Assembly (NCBI GenBank): GCA_037043015.1
Contig: CM073324.1
Coordinates: 23,948,097 to 24,012,096, forward strand
Reading direction: 5' to 3'
Length of the DNA: 64,000 nucleotides
Origin: Bryum argenteum
Lineage: Eukaryota; Streptophyta; Bryopsida; Bryales; Bryaceae
In this document: positions 21,495 through 33,778 of the stretch, one piece after another
How the letters are laid out: each line of letters starts with the position of its first letter
Numbering within the stretch: position 1 is the first letter of the stretch
Program-made: the position numbers and the translations under genes
The notes under the pieces: generated by a model
What the model was told of the DNA's origin: nothing
The model's input: the letters and a program-made list of their open reading frames with translations, nothing else
The model's database searches: none

Positions 21495-23220
21495 TGTATA
21501 GCGAGCATATTAAACAAAGATAGCAGTATGAAGGTGAAATTCCAATAAAGCAGGACGCATGACTTACCCACCCGACCCGACTATCGGGCATCGGAGGAGC
21601 TCTCTCATATCGGATCGCACACATGCTAACAATCCACGTGCTCCTCAATCAATCCTCTCCAGTGGCTTCATTCATATCTGAAGGAATTGTACAAGAGGAA
21701 TTTAACTAAGACTGATTGAACTTTAAGTTACTGCACTGACTCCGAAGCTCTTGAGACAACTCCACTCGCACATTCGTGGAAACCTACAAGTGGGAGCGCG
21801 CGCTCACCACAAACTCTGGTAGTATATCGGAATGGAGTCGAAGCCCCAGCAGCTCCCAACTTAGTTGGTTCGGAGCCGTTCGATGACCAAGTATCGGAGC
21901 TCATCCTACACAGTCTTGGCTGTATCAGACCCTTCCATGGCCAAGTATCGGACTTCTGTCACCTATGAATGCACCATTCCAGGTGACTCCGGCCCATGAA
22001 TATAAGCAGAGCTCCGAAGGAGCCATCGAGGGGAGCCTACGGAGGTTGACGTTACAGTGCCGCGTGCCACTTGGAAGTACTGGTTACACGTTTTGCGTTG
22101 CAAAAAAGGCTGAGGTGGAGAGGACAAACGTAAAAACAAAAAGTTTCTTTGGTTCGAAACAGACTACTACTTTTTTGCAGATTTCCAATACTGTTGTCAA
22201 ATCACAATGTTTTCGACGTGAGATTTCTCCAAAGATCCTTTTGAAGGCAGTTTTTGCAAAAATAGTTTGAAATGTGCCTGTGTACTCAATAATGATCAAA
22301 ATTGCAACCCGTGAAAGGCGTTAAGTAAAGGGGGAGGCCCCCATCGGAGGGACTCCCGGCCTGTGAGGGACCCGACCCGAGGAGGGCGGGAGCCCGACAA
22401 GGGAGAGCCTCCTAGACATCAAAGGTTAATTTACAGGGAGTAGTTACGATCAGGTCAAAGTTTTTTATAGTGTCGTTGCAACAAATTGCTTCAATTTGTT
22501 GGCCATGGATGTGATCATCCTACTTCTTCATTCCGAGTTGGAGGTGACCTTTACATGGGTTACTTTATTGCACTATGTCCATGCGGCTCTATGACTATCC
22601 TTTCCAGGAGGGGCAAACTATGTCTGATCCAAATTTGAACCCAAACCTAGTACCCAATTCGGTCAAAATGCATTTTTTCTACATTATCACGGTATAGAGA
22701 AGTTCAAAAATATCATACAAATTGAGATACAAATAAAAAGTTTTGTTGGATTGTTGAGAGAGATGTGGACATATCTTCGTAAAATACAGATGTTATTTTC
22801 ATAGCTTTGAAATCAAGAATTACGCAAGTTGATGTGGATAGTAGTCAAGGGATAGATGCTACTATTACAATACCCAGGGAGGAGATAGAAATCATGGAGG
22901 CGTCTTTGCACGAGCTTGCAACATCTTTTTTGGAGTAGTCTTAAATAGTCTTAGAGTATAAAAGAATTCTTAGGGTTGTAGGATTGTTATAACTCATAGT
23001 TGGTATTAAATTATATATTTTCTAGAGGATTAATATTTAGAATATTACATTCTTGTATGATTGATTACTCATATTTAATGTGTATATTTTGTATAAAGAA
23101 GATGACTATTTAGGTTAATTTGGCCTATTCGATTCTTATTATTGTTTTTTTAAAAAAATTCATTAGATAAGTATGTTCATTTTTTATTATTATTGAATGG
23201 TTTTGAGCCAAAAAATCATT
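21495..23220 (+). repeat. Left arm of giant inverted repeat
   Basis: The reverse complement of this arm is found at 24780-28260. Example pairs are CACGGTATAGAGAAGTTCAA (22689) with its reverse near 25300, GATGTTGCAAGCTCGTGC-type sequence near 22910 and 25070, and CACGTGCTCCTCAATC near 21637 with its reverse near 28070. By eye identity is roughly 90% in the inner half. Relative to the right arm this arm lacks about 1.7 kb containing gene C: it passes directly from CATGAATATAAGCAGAGCTC to CGAAGGAGCCATCGAGG near 22010. No gene is seen in the arm itself. Confidence 0.85.
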
Positions 23221-24779
23221 AGATAAGACAGTAAGTTTACCTTCAATTATTATTGAATCAATGGCAAGCATTTTGGTATAAACCAATTTTGTTTTCGAGT
23301 TTTCAAACATGGGGCATGTTTTGCCACTGCAAGCGAATTATGTGAAATCAAAAAAAGTTCTCCATGAACTATTTTTTGCATAACCATGATGTTAAATTCT
23401 AGTAACTTTGTAGTTGGAAGATTTTTATCTAAATATATTTGGTACTAGATTTGCAATGATGTTTTTACAATGGAAAAAGGGAAAAATTGGATGATTTTTG
23501 AGGAGCTATATCTCCAACCTTCGTTCATCCTTGAATTTCAACTTTAGTTTTTGGAATGGATTCCAATTAGAGTCTCTTTTTTAGTGGTATTAACCTTGAC
23601 CCAATCAAATGTGTTCTAAAGGTATGGCAAGAATTTGATGCAAGGGTCATAGTTTTGAACTAGTTTGAAAAGTATTTGCATATTTCACCATTGCAAGGCT
23701 ATTATTTGAGCCAAGATATTTTTTTCATTCATCTTTATGGTATAAGAGTGTTATTTCTAGTTGTTGTATATTTCATTGCAATTGGTTAATTAGTAGTATT
23801 TCTACTCGAAATGAAAGTGATGAATTTTTTAAGTCTGTTTTGAGAACTAACTTTTTGGTTTGAGGACTAATACCTTATGATCTCGCAATCTATGAGGCAA
23901 GATGACTCAAGATTTGATCCACATGACCTCCATAAGTATAATAGAAGTTTATATAGTCAAGATCTTAATATCTCACCTTCATTTTCACTTGTGACACTTA
24001 TAAGTAAATTAGTTCTTTTGGCTTATATAGTATGAACCCCATATTCGTTATATTGAAAGTATTTCACTCCCCCAAATTGAAACATGTTGTACAATCAAGG
24101 TAAAAAAATACTGCACCTTAGCCATATGTATTAACTCCTAAAAATCCTTGTGTGTTTTTGGAAGCTTGAAACCTCAAAACTGTGATTCTCTACCTCTATG
24201 CACTCTTGGGGGTGTGAATCATTTTTTTCCTCTTTTTTAAATTTTCAACCAGAAGATCTCCTATCTAAGACTATTTTTTATTTCTTTTCCAAAAAATTGG
24301 ATGTTAACCATTTAAGAGATTGTAGCATCCAAAGTTTGTCTCCCAAATTTTTTTGGGCAATGTCAACATTGTTTTTGACACTTTTGGAGGTTGTCCTTGT
24401 AAATTTAGTACTCTCTTTGACGTGGGGCCCTTTGGGACTTAAGTAGTGATATTGTCATGAACATATCTCCAAAAAAAATTCTCAAAAAATGCTTTATTAT
24501 AAATTGCCCTAGTTCGGCTCGCAAACCAAGAATTGTCGTAAAAGACTCGAAGTTTGGAATTTGGCTTTGCAAATTTTCCCACATACACTTTGTAGTATAG
24601 GGAGCACACATTAAGATATTTAGCCAAAAAATTTACTCTTAACGCATTTATTTAGGCTACCCAAAGTAGCACTAGCCCCATTTGGTCCTCTTGGATCTTT
24701 AGGGGTTAAATAGACGAATTTTCATTGAATTAGCAGGTGATCTTAATCCTAATAATTCTTGAAAAACATGACCTAAAAA
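23221..24779. other. Spacer of the inverted repeat, AT-rich
   Basis: About 1.56 kb between the two arms. Part of it (23370-24000) resembles dispersed AT-rich sequence at 9090-9330 and 13020-13500. No coding region recognised. Confidence 0.5.
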
Positions 24780-27700
24780 CTTTTTTAGTTCAAAACCATT
24801 CAATAATATTTGAAGATAAACGTACTTAACTAATAACATTTTTTTTTGAACAATGATAAGAAAGGAATGGCTGAATCAACCTTGTCATTGTCTTTATACA
24901 AAATATACACATTAAATATGAGTAATAAATCATACAAGAATGTAATATTCTAAATATTAATCCTCTAGAATATATATAATTTAATACCAACTATGAGTTA
25001 TAACAATCCTACAACCCTAAGAATTCTTTTATATATACTTTGAGACTATTTAAGACTACTCCAAAAAAGATGTTGCAAGCTCGTGCAAAGACGCCTCCAT
25101 GATTTCTATCTCCTTCCTGGGTATTGTAATAGTAGCATCTACCACTTGACTACTATCCACATCAACTTGCATAATTCTTGATTTCCAAGCTGTGAAAAGA
25201 ACATCTATATTTATCGAATATACATTTACATCTCTCTCAACAATCCAACAAAGCTTTTAATTTGCATCTCAATTTGTATAATATTTTTGAACTTCTCTAT
25301 ACCGTGATAATGCGGAAAATTTGGATTTTGACCGAACTGGGTAGGTTAAGGTTCAAATTTGGATTAGACATATCTCGTCCCCACCGAAAAGGACAGTAAT
25401 TGGAGCCGCATGAACGTAGTGCAATAAAGTAATCTTTGTAAATGTCACTTTCAACTCCATATGAAAGAGCATGACGCTCACGTCTATGGCCAAACGAAAA
25501 GAAGCACTTTCTCAAAACAATTCTATAAAACACTGTGATTTGATCCCAAGTTCCCAACGCCTTTTATGGATTGCAATTCTAATCATTTTTGACTACACAT
25601 GCACATTTCAAACTTTTTCTTTGCAAAAACTGCATTCAAAAGGCAGTTCGAGGTACTTCTGTACCCCACTCTACAGCACGATACAACAACAGAATGAAAT
25701 TAATCTTTTATTTCCAGTAAGTAGCAGTATCTCCGGAGAAATCTCACGTGGAAAACATAGTATTGACACCAGTATTGGGAAATGTGAAAAAAGTAATGTT
25801 TTGTTTCGATAAAAAGAAAGAAAGAAAAAACTCTTTTGTGTTTTTCCCCTCCACCTCAGCCTTTTTAGCAACGCAAAACGCGTTTCCAGGGTGGCACACG
25901 GCACTGTAGCGTCAACCTGCGGAAGCTCCCCTCGATGGCTCCTCCGATACACAAATAAATACCGATACTTCTCATTTGTTCTTTTTTTGTTTCCTTCAGG
26001 AAAATCGACGTCGAATAGTCTGCATGCTGGGATGGTTGTTGCAGTGAGGGAGATTTAATGAATTAGCTCACTGACAGCCAATCGAGCACATTTGTTCCTC
26101 CTTATCAGTACACTGCCCTCCGATATCACGTTCCGATGAAATCAAAGAGTAAGACAAAAGTATGACGGCCTCACCAGCTGCTCCTCGTCTGAAGCTCAAA
26201 AGTATGGTCGAGGCGAAAGTCACAAAATTAGTGGTGACCTCAATTCAACGAACTTTGGTATCTTCGGATGAGCTCCCATCAGATTACTCTGATTGCGTGA
26301 GAAATGAGGAAGAGCTCCTGAAAGAGTCTGTTTTTATGAAACAGTTTCACATTAATGACCCAGTTTCCCTCTCAAATTGAGCATTATGCCTTTTATGCTG
26401 TGGGTATGCCTCAGAAAATTGAGTGTATTCCAAATGGAAGTAGTGAATAAATATGATATATTTTTATTACATTTGCGGTTAATAGGGCTTCATGGAGTCT
26501 TGACTTCCATGGGGAAGGCTCAAATTCCAGCTCATTGTGTGTGGTTTGCTATCTGGTGAGTCTGGCCATAGATGACTAAACAGAGGCCCCTTAAACTATC
26601 GGAGGAATTACTGTTTTCTACTCACACGAGATGAGAATAAGATGAATTGATACGACTTTACGAACTAAGTACGAACTCAATCGAAACGACTGACTCTCCC
26701 GTTCGATTCAGAGGCAGGTGTGCACCTCCGGTGAAGGTTTCGATTTCACTCTCATTCAATGCACAAATTCCTACGCATTCACTTTGTCACCGTCACCACT
26801 GAGATAATCTTGTCAGACACTAAACAGAAAGCAGCCACTTCTCATTTCAGAGACAAGTACTCAACTTAATTCACAGTTTCACTCTTGTTAATGACAATCA
26901 AGAGGTCTGCATTCGCTCTAGAACAATCATGAATGCAAAAATAAAATCGCTTTCTCTATTGATATGCCATTGTCAGAGTGAGTCTTTTAGGAGTACGTAC
27001 ACGTACAAAAAGTTCCGACCTAGCTATGGTGAACAGAGCTCCTGCTAAGAACTCTGCCACAAACTAATCTACTGACAGTTCCTTGAAAGCTCCAGGGAAA
27101 TTCGACTATATAATTTGCAGTCATGACCCACTTTTCGCTAAATCCTGCAATTTCGGCCACAAAGCTCATTCAACCAGAACGAGGCAGGGGAAGATCATGC
27201 CCCGAGGACGTGACATATCAGCTCCTAGCTCGTCTCCATTCATCTTGAACCACAATACAACTTCTTTCAGAAATATTCACGTCGTCTAACTGGAAGAGCT
27301 TCCATCTTCTGCGAAGCAATTCAGCCGTCTCCTTCTTCGTCATCCTCAGTTCGGGCCAGCGTCCTCAATCTTCGATCCAGACATTCATGTCGCGTAAGTC
27401 AGTATCACTGAGTGTTAGACGCGCGTCCAGCTCGACGTACTCCTCGATGGTGTCCATGCCCCCTCCGATCCAGACATCTAAAGAGCGTAAATCAGCTTCA
27501 GTAAATCGAAGACTTGGCTCCAGCTCCATGAACTCCTCGATGGGGTCCATGAATCTGTAGTTCACCTAATGGAAGAGAGAAACTTGACAGGAGCTGAGAA
27601 GGAGTGTCTGATCAATCGAGCAACCTCTGAAGTTCTAGACACGGATAGTGCAATCGAGGCTGAGCAAGGAATGGACAAAGAGCTCTGTTTACATTCATGG

Positions 27701-28260
27701 GCCGGAGTCACCTGGAATGGTACATTTATGGGTGGCAGAAGTCCGATAATTGGCCATGGAACGGGTCCGATACAACCTAGACTATGTAGGATGAGCTCCA
27801 ATACTTGGTCATCGGACGGCTCCGATACAACTGAGCAAGTGTAAGTTGGGGAGCTGCTGGGTCCGTGAGTTTCCCGCTTCGACTCCATTCCGATATACTA
27901 CCAGAGTTTGTGGTGAGCGCGCGCTCCCACTTGTAGGTTTCCATGAATGTGCGAGTGGAGTTGTCTCAAGAGCTTCGGAGTCAGTGCAGTAACTTAGAGT
28001 TCGATCAGTCTTGTACAATTCCACTTGTACAATTCCTTCAGATATGGATGAAGCCACTAAAGAGGATTGATTGAGGAGCACGTGGATTGTTAGCTTGTGT
28101 GCGATCTGATGTGAGAGAGCTCCTCCGATGACCGATAGTCGGGTCGGGTGGGTAAGTCAAGCGTCCTGTTTTATCAGTTTCTTTTGGAATTTTGGAATTT
28201 CCAGAGTCCAATGCATACTACCTTTATTCTGCCATCTTTGTTTGATATGTTCGCCATAAA
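24780..28260 (-). repeat. Right arm of giant inverted repeat, carrying cassette C
   Basis: Inverse of 21495-23220. Positions 24780-25955 pair with 22020-23220, and 27690-28260 pair with 21495-22015. The intervening 25956-27689 holds gene C and its cassette and has no partner in the left arm. The outer part (27560-28170) also matches, in direct orientation, sequence after genes D and E (for example 35480-36000), so the arm is partly built from the same duplicated unit. Confidence 0.8.
27365..27550 (-). CDS. Gene C: two-module VWI protein
   Basis: A 61-residue protein with the module found in genes A and B present twice: EADLRSLDVWIGG, then DTDLRDMNVWIED at the C-terminus. The ATG at 27550 matches the start of genes D and E; the longer frame would begin with GTG. 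The preceding ACTACAGATTC is shared with gene E and might be a splice acceptor or simply leader. After the stop, sequence that would encode acidic residues (DDEEGDG) persists in another frame, as if an acidic tail like that of A and B had been lost. The TATA position carries only a degenerate ATGTAAAC. Function unknown. Confidence 0.55.
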   Translation of the reverse strand: MDPIEEFMELEPSLRFTEADLRSLDVWIGGGMDTIEEYVELDARLTLSDTDLRDMNVWIED

Positions 28261-28959
28261 GTCGGCGTGGGATTGGCAAGTTGTGCAGTCGGTTGAATAT
28301 CAGGTGCTGAGGCTCAGAAATGTCCCAGCCTCCCTATGACCTTACTCTCCGATATCATATTCTGATAATACAATTGTAAAAAAAATTTATATATATGCAT
28401 ATATATGGTTACTTATATAAATAAATATCTTTACTCATTTGACTGAGCCGCGTGTCAAAACAGAAACAGAAGTGAAATTTGCTGGGCTGTAGGCCCGTGA
28501 CATAAAAGAGGTGTGACTGCAAGAATGATGTCTTCAGAACATATCCATCTTGCTGCTCATTGGAAATAAAACCGATATATTCTAAAGCCGATAAGTTGCT
28601 ATAGACATTGTACATTAACAGGAGACAGTTAGAACTTCACAATTCTATGATACTGATAGTATTTTCATGTTTTTAACCCCCAAAGCTAACTGAGAACAGA
28701 TTCTGTCCGATTTGGCTTTTGTCAGCCTCTTGTTTTCTAACTTAGTTCACATGAAGTTTAAAACCTTTTGCAGGTTGAAGAGTTTTTCCATACCTTTTTA
28801 GGACATATTTGCCATCAAAGTTTGAAAACACTATTTCAAATCTGCCCAAATTGTGGTACATGCTCACTTTTTCTCAAAATCTGCCCAAAGTCAATTATGT
28901 GAACATGATTGGGGTAAAGACACTATTTTGTCATCCCACACTAAATATAATCTTCAGTG
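28261..28959. repeat. Copy of a dispersed segment between cassettes C and D
   Basis: Resembles 36415-36790 and 45690-46040: the blocks CTTGGCAGATTGTGCA-type, TCTCCGATATCATGTTCT and GACATAAAAGAGGTGTGACTGCA occur in the same order. An AT dinucleotide-rich interval lies at 28386-28430. No gene is seen. Confidence 0.6.
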
Positions 28960-31141
28960 TAGCTAGAATAGTGTATGGTTCCACTTGTTAGTTCAGTGAA
29001 GCTTGGTACATGGCTTGGTACCTTCGGAAGCTCCTCCGATACCTGGATATCGATATTTTTCTTTCGTTTAATGTTTTCTACGAAAAATGCAACGTGTATT
29101 AGTCCGCAAGCTGGGTCGGTTGCTGCAGGAAGCTTTATCAGCTCACTCCAATTAAGCAAATCCGGTCCCGTGCACTCCGATATCACGTTCCGATGAAATC
29201 AAAGAGTAGTGGATATCGGAGGCCTCACGAGCTCCTCATCGTCGAAACATAAAGCGTGGTCAAGGAGAAAGTCACAAAATTGCTGACACTCAACTCAACG
29301 AAGTTCGACATCTTTCGATGAGCTTCCGTCAGGTATTACTCCGATTCCATGAGGAATGAGAAAGGTTCGTAAAATTTCTATTTCTCATTCTGAAAGTTTC
29401 ACAGGTCTTAATGATTCTTTTCCTTTCATATTGAGCAATTTTGCTTTCATAATGTAGGTAAATTTCAGAAGATTGAGGGTAGTTTGAGTAGAACTTTAAA
29501 ATGGATACAGTATATCTATATTTTATTATTTCAGATTGAAGATTGGGCTACAATGCTGAGTCTTGGGAAGGCACTCTTTCCAGCTCAGTGTGGTTGGCCT
29601 TCTGGTGAGCGGGGCCCTAGATGACGAAGCAGAGGCCCCACAGCCTATCGGAGGTTTTACTCTTTTCAACTCACAGAAGATAACAAAAAGATACACTTTA
29701 TACAGCATAACGAATTGTGCATGAAACAACGGACTCTTATGTAAGTTGGATTCTAAGGTAGGTGTGCTCCTCCGCTGATGGCTTCAAAATCCAGTTTCTT
29801 TCAAAGCACAAACAACTACATAATTACTTTTTCACCCTCACCACTGAGATTATTCGCCATGACTTGAGAAAGCAGCCATTCATGATTGCAGGGACAAGTT
29901 TTGAACTCCTAAAACCGACTCGAGTTCACAGCTTCACTCTTGTTGATGACAATAAAGAGATCAAGACTCGCTCTTGTAGAACAATCTTGCAAAAACCAAA
30001 TTGCATCCTCTATTGTACTTTCATCGTCAGGGTTAGTGACTCTTTCCAGGAGCGAACAAAAAGTTGTGACCTAGCTATGGTGAGCAGAGCTCATGCTAAG
30101 AACTCCGCCCCAACTATTCTACAACTCCTTAGAAGCTCCAGCTACAACTAGAAAAAGACAAGCCGTCTTGATAATCTGCATTGCCATGACTCACTTTGTG
30201 CTAATGCCTGCGACAACGCTAATTCAACCAGAACGAGACATTACATTATATAGCAGGGGACGATACGCCGAGGAAGTGACTAATCAGCTATGGTCAATAC
30301 TTGAACAACCAGTTCAACTTCTTTCAGAACTCACGTCAGGACTCTAAGTGGAAGAGATTCCAGCAGTTCAGCCCTCTCCTTCCTCGTCATCCCCCCTGCC
30401 AGCTTCCTCATTCGTCGTCCTCGACTTCCTAGTCTTCGATCCAGACGTTCACGTCGCGTAACTCAGCATCACTGAATGTTAGACGCGCCTCCAGCTCGAC
30501 GATCTCCTCGATGCTCTCTCCCTCCTCTTCGACATCAATCCAGACGCCTATGTCGCGTAACTCGGCATCATTCAATGTCAGAGGTGCGTACAACTCGATG
30601 AACTCCCCAATGGTGTCCATGAACCTGTATTTCAGGTTGAGAGCAAAGGTTCAGAACTTAGCTGTAGACCAACCAGAGAGGCAGAGACTGATTTTCTCAA
30701 AAGGAAAAACTTGACAAGTGCTAGTGCGACCACTAACGTTCTAGACACGGAGAGTGCAATTGAGGATGAGCAAGTATGGATTTGGCAGAGAATGGGCAAA
30801 GTGCTCTGCTTAAATTAAGAGTCGCCAGGAAAAGTGCACTTCATATCGGTCACAAGACTCCGATACCGAGCCATCGGATAAACTATTACAATACAATACA
30901 AAGTCTATTATACAATACAATACAACTATTATGCAATTTGTGGTATGAGCTCCGATACTTGGCCATCGACCGGGTCTGATAGACTTAAGCACATGTGTGC
31001 CGATTAAGTGCTGCTGGGGCAGGGGCTTGTCGGCTTCGACCCCATTCCGATATTACCAGAATTGTGACAAGCAGGTCTACCTAGCCATGGGGTGAACGCG
31101 CGGGCCCGCTTGTAAATTTCCGCGATGGATGTGCAAGTGCA
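28960..31141. repeat. Duplicated cassette D
   Basis: A direct duplicate of cassette E (33312-35840) and, more diverged, of 25956-27689. It starts with TAGAATAGTGTATGGTTCCA and includes GATATCACGTTCCGATGAAATC, GTCACAAAATTGCTGACACTCAA, AGAAAGCAGCCATTCATGATTGCAGG (two words) and the gene D coding sequence. Homology with E stops near 31141, where about 1.47 kb of unrelated sequence intervenes before it resumes near 32616. Confidence 0.8.
30429..30620 (-). CDS. Gene D: two-module VWI protein
   Basis: A 63-residue protein starting MDTIGEFIEL. Module 1 ends NDAELRDIGVWID and module 2 ends SDAELRDVNVWIED at the stop; a Glu-rich linker (VEEEGES) joins them. Nearly colinear with gene E. Codons after the TAG stop would continue as EVEDDE in the same frame, so the acidic tail of genes A and B seems to have been cut off by a stop mutation. 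TATA is degenerate (TTAATTTAAGC about 200 bp upstream). TATCGGA or CATCGGA words are present further upstream (30860-30970). Function unknown. Confidence 0.55.
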   Translation of the reverse strand: MDTIGEFIELYAPLTLNDAELRDIGVWIDVEEEGESIEEIVELEARLTFSDAELRDVNVWIED

Positions 31142-32310
31142 GTTAACCCCTAATTCTCCGATGCGGCAAACCTGTCAAAAAAGCCTCAGAATTGTTGTTT
31201 TTCATTGCAGTGTGAAGCTTTTGAGTCTGTAACGGTGGGATCTAGTACATAGCTTGTATATCTATACGTACCTCAAATCTAAGATTCAAATTCCTTATTG
31301 TTAATGAGATCATATTAATGTTCAAAGATAGAAAACATTTCTTTTACCAGTTGCTAAATGGGATTCAAGTGTTTCGTGAGCCAAAAAAATCAGTTTAAAG
31401 AGTAAATTTGAATTAACCCTTAAATGCCCTTGGGGTCTGAAATGGGCAGCCTAAAATTGGATCACAGCATCTTTTGGACTTGGGCATCATGAATAGTGCA
31501 CTTTTTGAACTTGGGCATTGTGAATGAACCAATCAATGATGAGCTTGCAACCTCCTACAAGGTTATGTACCACCCCAACCTACCTACCATAATCCTTTCA
31601 AAGCACAAAATCACTCATACAAATTGTGATTTGAATTGTCAAATCTCACTTTTCCAATACATCAGAAGAAGGTGACCAGTTTGACATCAAAATATAAGTG
31701 AAAAGTTGGTACAGTGAGAGCTACAGGGAAGATTCAGTTGGAATCAAGCCCCTCGGGCTTGCTTGGGCGTTTAAGGGTTAAGGCTCCTTATTCCCAAGTG
31801 AAATGGGATCAAGTCTGTAGGACCTTTAAAACCTAGAGAAATGCTTGATGTTTGCTGAAATTCACATACAAAGGCCCATATTCAACAATAGAAATGGCAT
31901 ATGAAGAATAATTGGATTTAAGATCCCGTGAGATTGTACCTTAGAACCTAATGTACATGTACAAAAAACAAAACTTCGATATGTTTTTAAAATGCCTCAC
32001 AATCAAAGTTTGAAAAATCTATTTAAAATGTATCCAAAATTGCCCAAACTGCGGTATATGCTCATTTATTCTTGGAATCTGCCCAAAATTAATTAAAACA
32101 AAAAAAATTCAAAAATTCATCAAAATTTGAGAATTTACTATTTTTCAATTTTTGTTTTTTTCACATGTAAAAAAGGTAGTAAGGCATGGTCTCACCATTT
32201 GAATTTTCAATCCAAGAATTTTTTTAATGTTTCAAAGTGTCATGCACATGAAGAACTCCATCAGTCTCGAACTGTCATGCACAAGATAACTTCTTCAGGT
32301 ATGCGGATGA
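31142..32310. other. Sequence interrupting cassette D, no gene
   Basis: About 1.2 kb of AT-rich sequence with no open frame of note and no terminal repeats recognised, ending at a Harbinger-type MITE. The interval 31960-32060 resembles 28790-28870 and 36950-37030 (CAAAGTTTGAAAA, GCCCAAA), a short dispersed repeat. Confidence 0.5.
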
Positions 32311-32615
32311 GAGCATCTCCACCCATACTCGCTAAAGGTGACTCAGTCTCTAAAAATGCTCATCTATATTTGAAAAGCCCTTGAAATCACACTCCCCCAC
32401 CCTTAAAGGCTCCTCAAGCACCAAAAGTGCATGTGAAATAGTCATGCACCAATAGCAAGTAGAATGTCAGATTTAGTCAACTAAACTTAGATTTGGAGAG
32501 CCATTTCTTGACGCGCCATAGTAGAGAGTCAAGAGACATTTTTGAAGGGCCCTTAGCATTTTTCATCCACTTATTGCGTTTGTCAGACACTGGGCGCGTA
32601 GGGGTGGAGATGCTC
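32311..32615. mobile_element. Harbinger/Tourist-type MITE, 305 bp
   Basis: Inverted ends GAGCATCTCCACCCATACTC (left) and GAGCATCTCCACCCCTACGC (right, reversed), with 3-bp target duplication TGA (32308-32310, 32616-32618). A GAGCATCTCC terminus and a 3-bp duplication fit PIF/Harbinger MITEs of plants. No coding capacity. Confidence 0.8.
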
Positions 32616-32746
32616 TGAAGCCACTGGAGAGGATTTATTAACGAGTTAGTTTGTGTGTCACTCCGATAAAGAGACTGAGCTCTTCCGATGTCCGATAGTT
32701 CGGGCAAGGTGGGTCAGTCATGTGTCTAGTTCCAACCCAATTGACC

Positions 32747-33018
32747 GGATCCTTGTATTTCATTGCTACGAGCGTTTTTCGGAGCCTCCATCAACCAATA
32801 GGATTTTTTCTTCAGAATTTGTGGATTTCTCCATTTGGACCCCCCGGCGGCTGTTTTTGATAATTTTGAATTCAAATTTGAGGTCTGCGACCCCAATATT
32901 CCCCATAGAAGCCCACTCCTTGGCATTCAATGCCTATACATCAAAAAACTAGGGGGCTTATTAGCCATCCCCTCCCTGCGCTCCGAAAAACGCTCGTAGT
33001 TCTAAAATACAGAGATCC
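32747..33018. mobile_element. Mutator-type MITE, 272 bp
   Basis: Imperfect inverted repeats of about 40 bp: the left starts GGATCCTTGTATTTC and contains CTACGAGCGTTTTTCGGAGC; the right has the same in reverse. The 9-bp target duplication CAATTGACC lies at 32738-32746 and 33019-33027. A 9-bp duplication with long inverted repeats is typical of Mutator elements. No transposase inside. Confidence 0.85.
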
Positions 33019-33027
33019 CAATTGACC

Positions 33028-33311
33028 TGCTGCAGTCTTTATTTGGATCTAGCTACGAAAGGAAGTGACAAGGAAATAAGTGGGCGAACAAGTGAAATCT
33101 GAACTGGCTGATACGTCTGGCACTCTGGCCTATTCGTGCCAGAAGGATATAGAGAAACATGTGAGGTCACATGAATATCAACTGAAGGAATATTCTGGAG
33201 CGGAGATAGAAACTCGACCAGATCACATTTACTTTCCCAGATGAACACTCGGCGTTTTTAATTTCCTTCTTACCTGGATGCCTTGAGACCCTGGTCATAA
33301 AAGTGTATTAA
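33028..33311. other. Short spacer, nothing recognised
   Basis: Between the Mutator-type MITE and cassette E; no gene or repeat identified. Confidence 0.4.
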
Positions 33312-33382
33312 CTATTAGCTAGAATAGTGTATGGTTCCACTTGTTAGTTCAGTGAAGCTTGCTACATGGCTTGGTACCTTCA

Positions 33383-33778
33383 GAGCATGCCCAGCCCGCA
33401 CTGCAGGCCGGAGCATGGAGCCGGATATGAAGTGCCAGGGGCCCAGCCCACACACTAACCCGGTAACCCGGTCAAGAGGGTTGCAGTACCCTAAATTCTA
33501 GCCCACTAAAACTCCAAGTTATCCCCTGCCTCCACTCAAGTTTTAGTGTCCCCTTTAACTAATGAGTGAGAGCCACGTGGCAGAAATTTCATTGGCAAGA
33601 AATGATTTCTAAAGAAAGCTATGAAAAGTGGAATGTGAGGTGGTGTGATTGGTGGGTGATTAGTGAGCGGGCCCTGCCCTCCGTGTTGGGCTGGGCTTCG
33701 TAACCCCGGACAAGCGGCGCCTTTCGCATTTTGGGACGGCCTTGCGGGCCGGCCTGCCGTAGAGGGCTGGTCATGCTC
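33383..33778. mobile_element. Harbinger-type MITE, 396 bp, in cassette E
   Basis: The site is uninterrupted in cassette D (TTGGTACCTTCGGAAGCTCC). Inverted ends are GAGCATGCCCAGCCC and, reversed on the right, GAGCATGACCAGCCC; the target duplication is TCA (33380-33382, 33779-33781). The termini resemble those of the MITE at 32311. The ends are GC-rich, the middle AT-rich. Confidence 0.8.

Noticed and set aside
26162-26380. 72-codon plus-strand frame in cassette C
   Set aside because: The frame is not maintained in the homologous positions of cassettes D and E.
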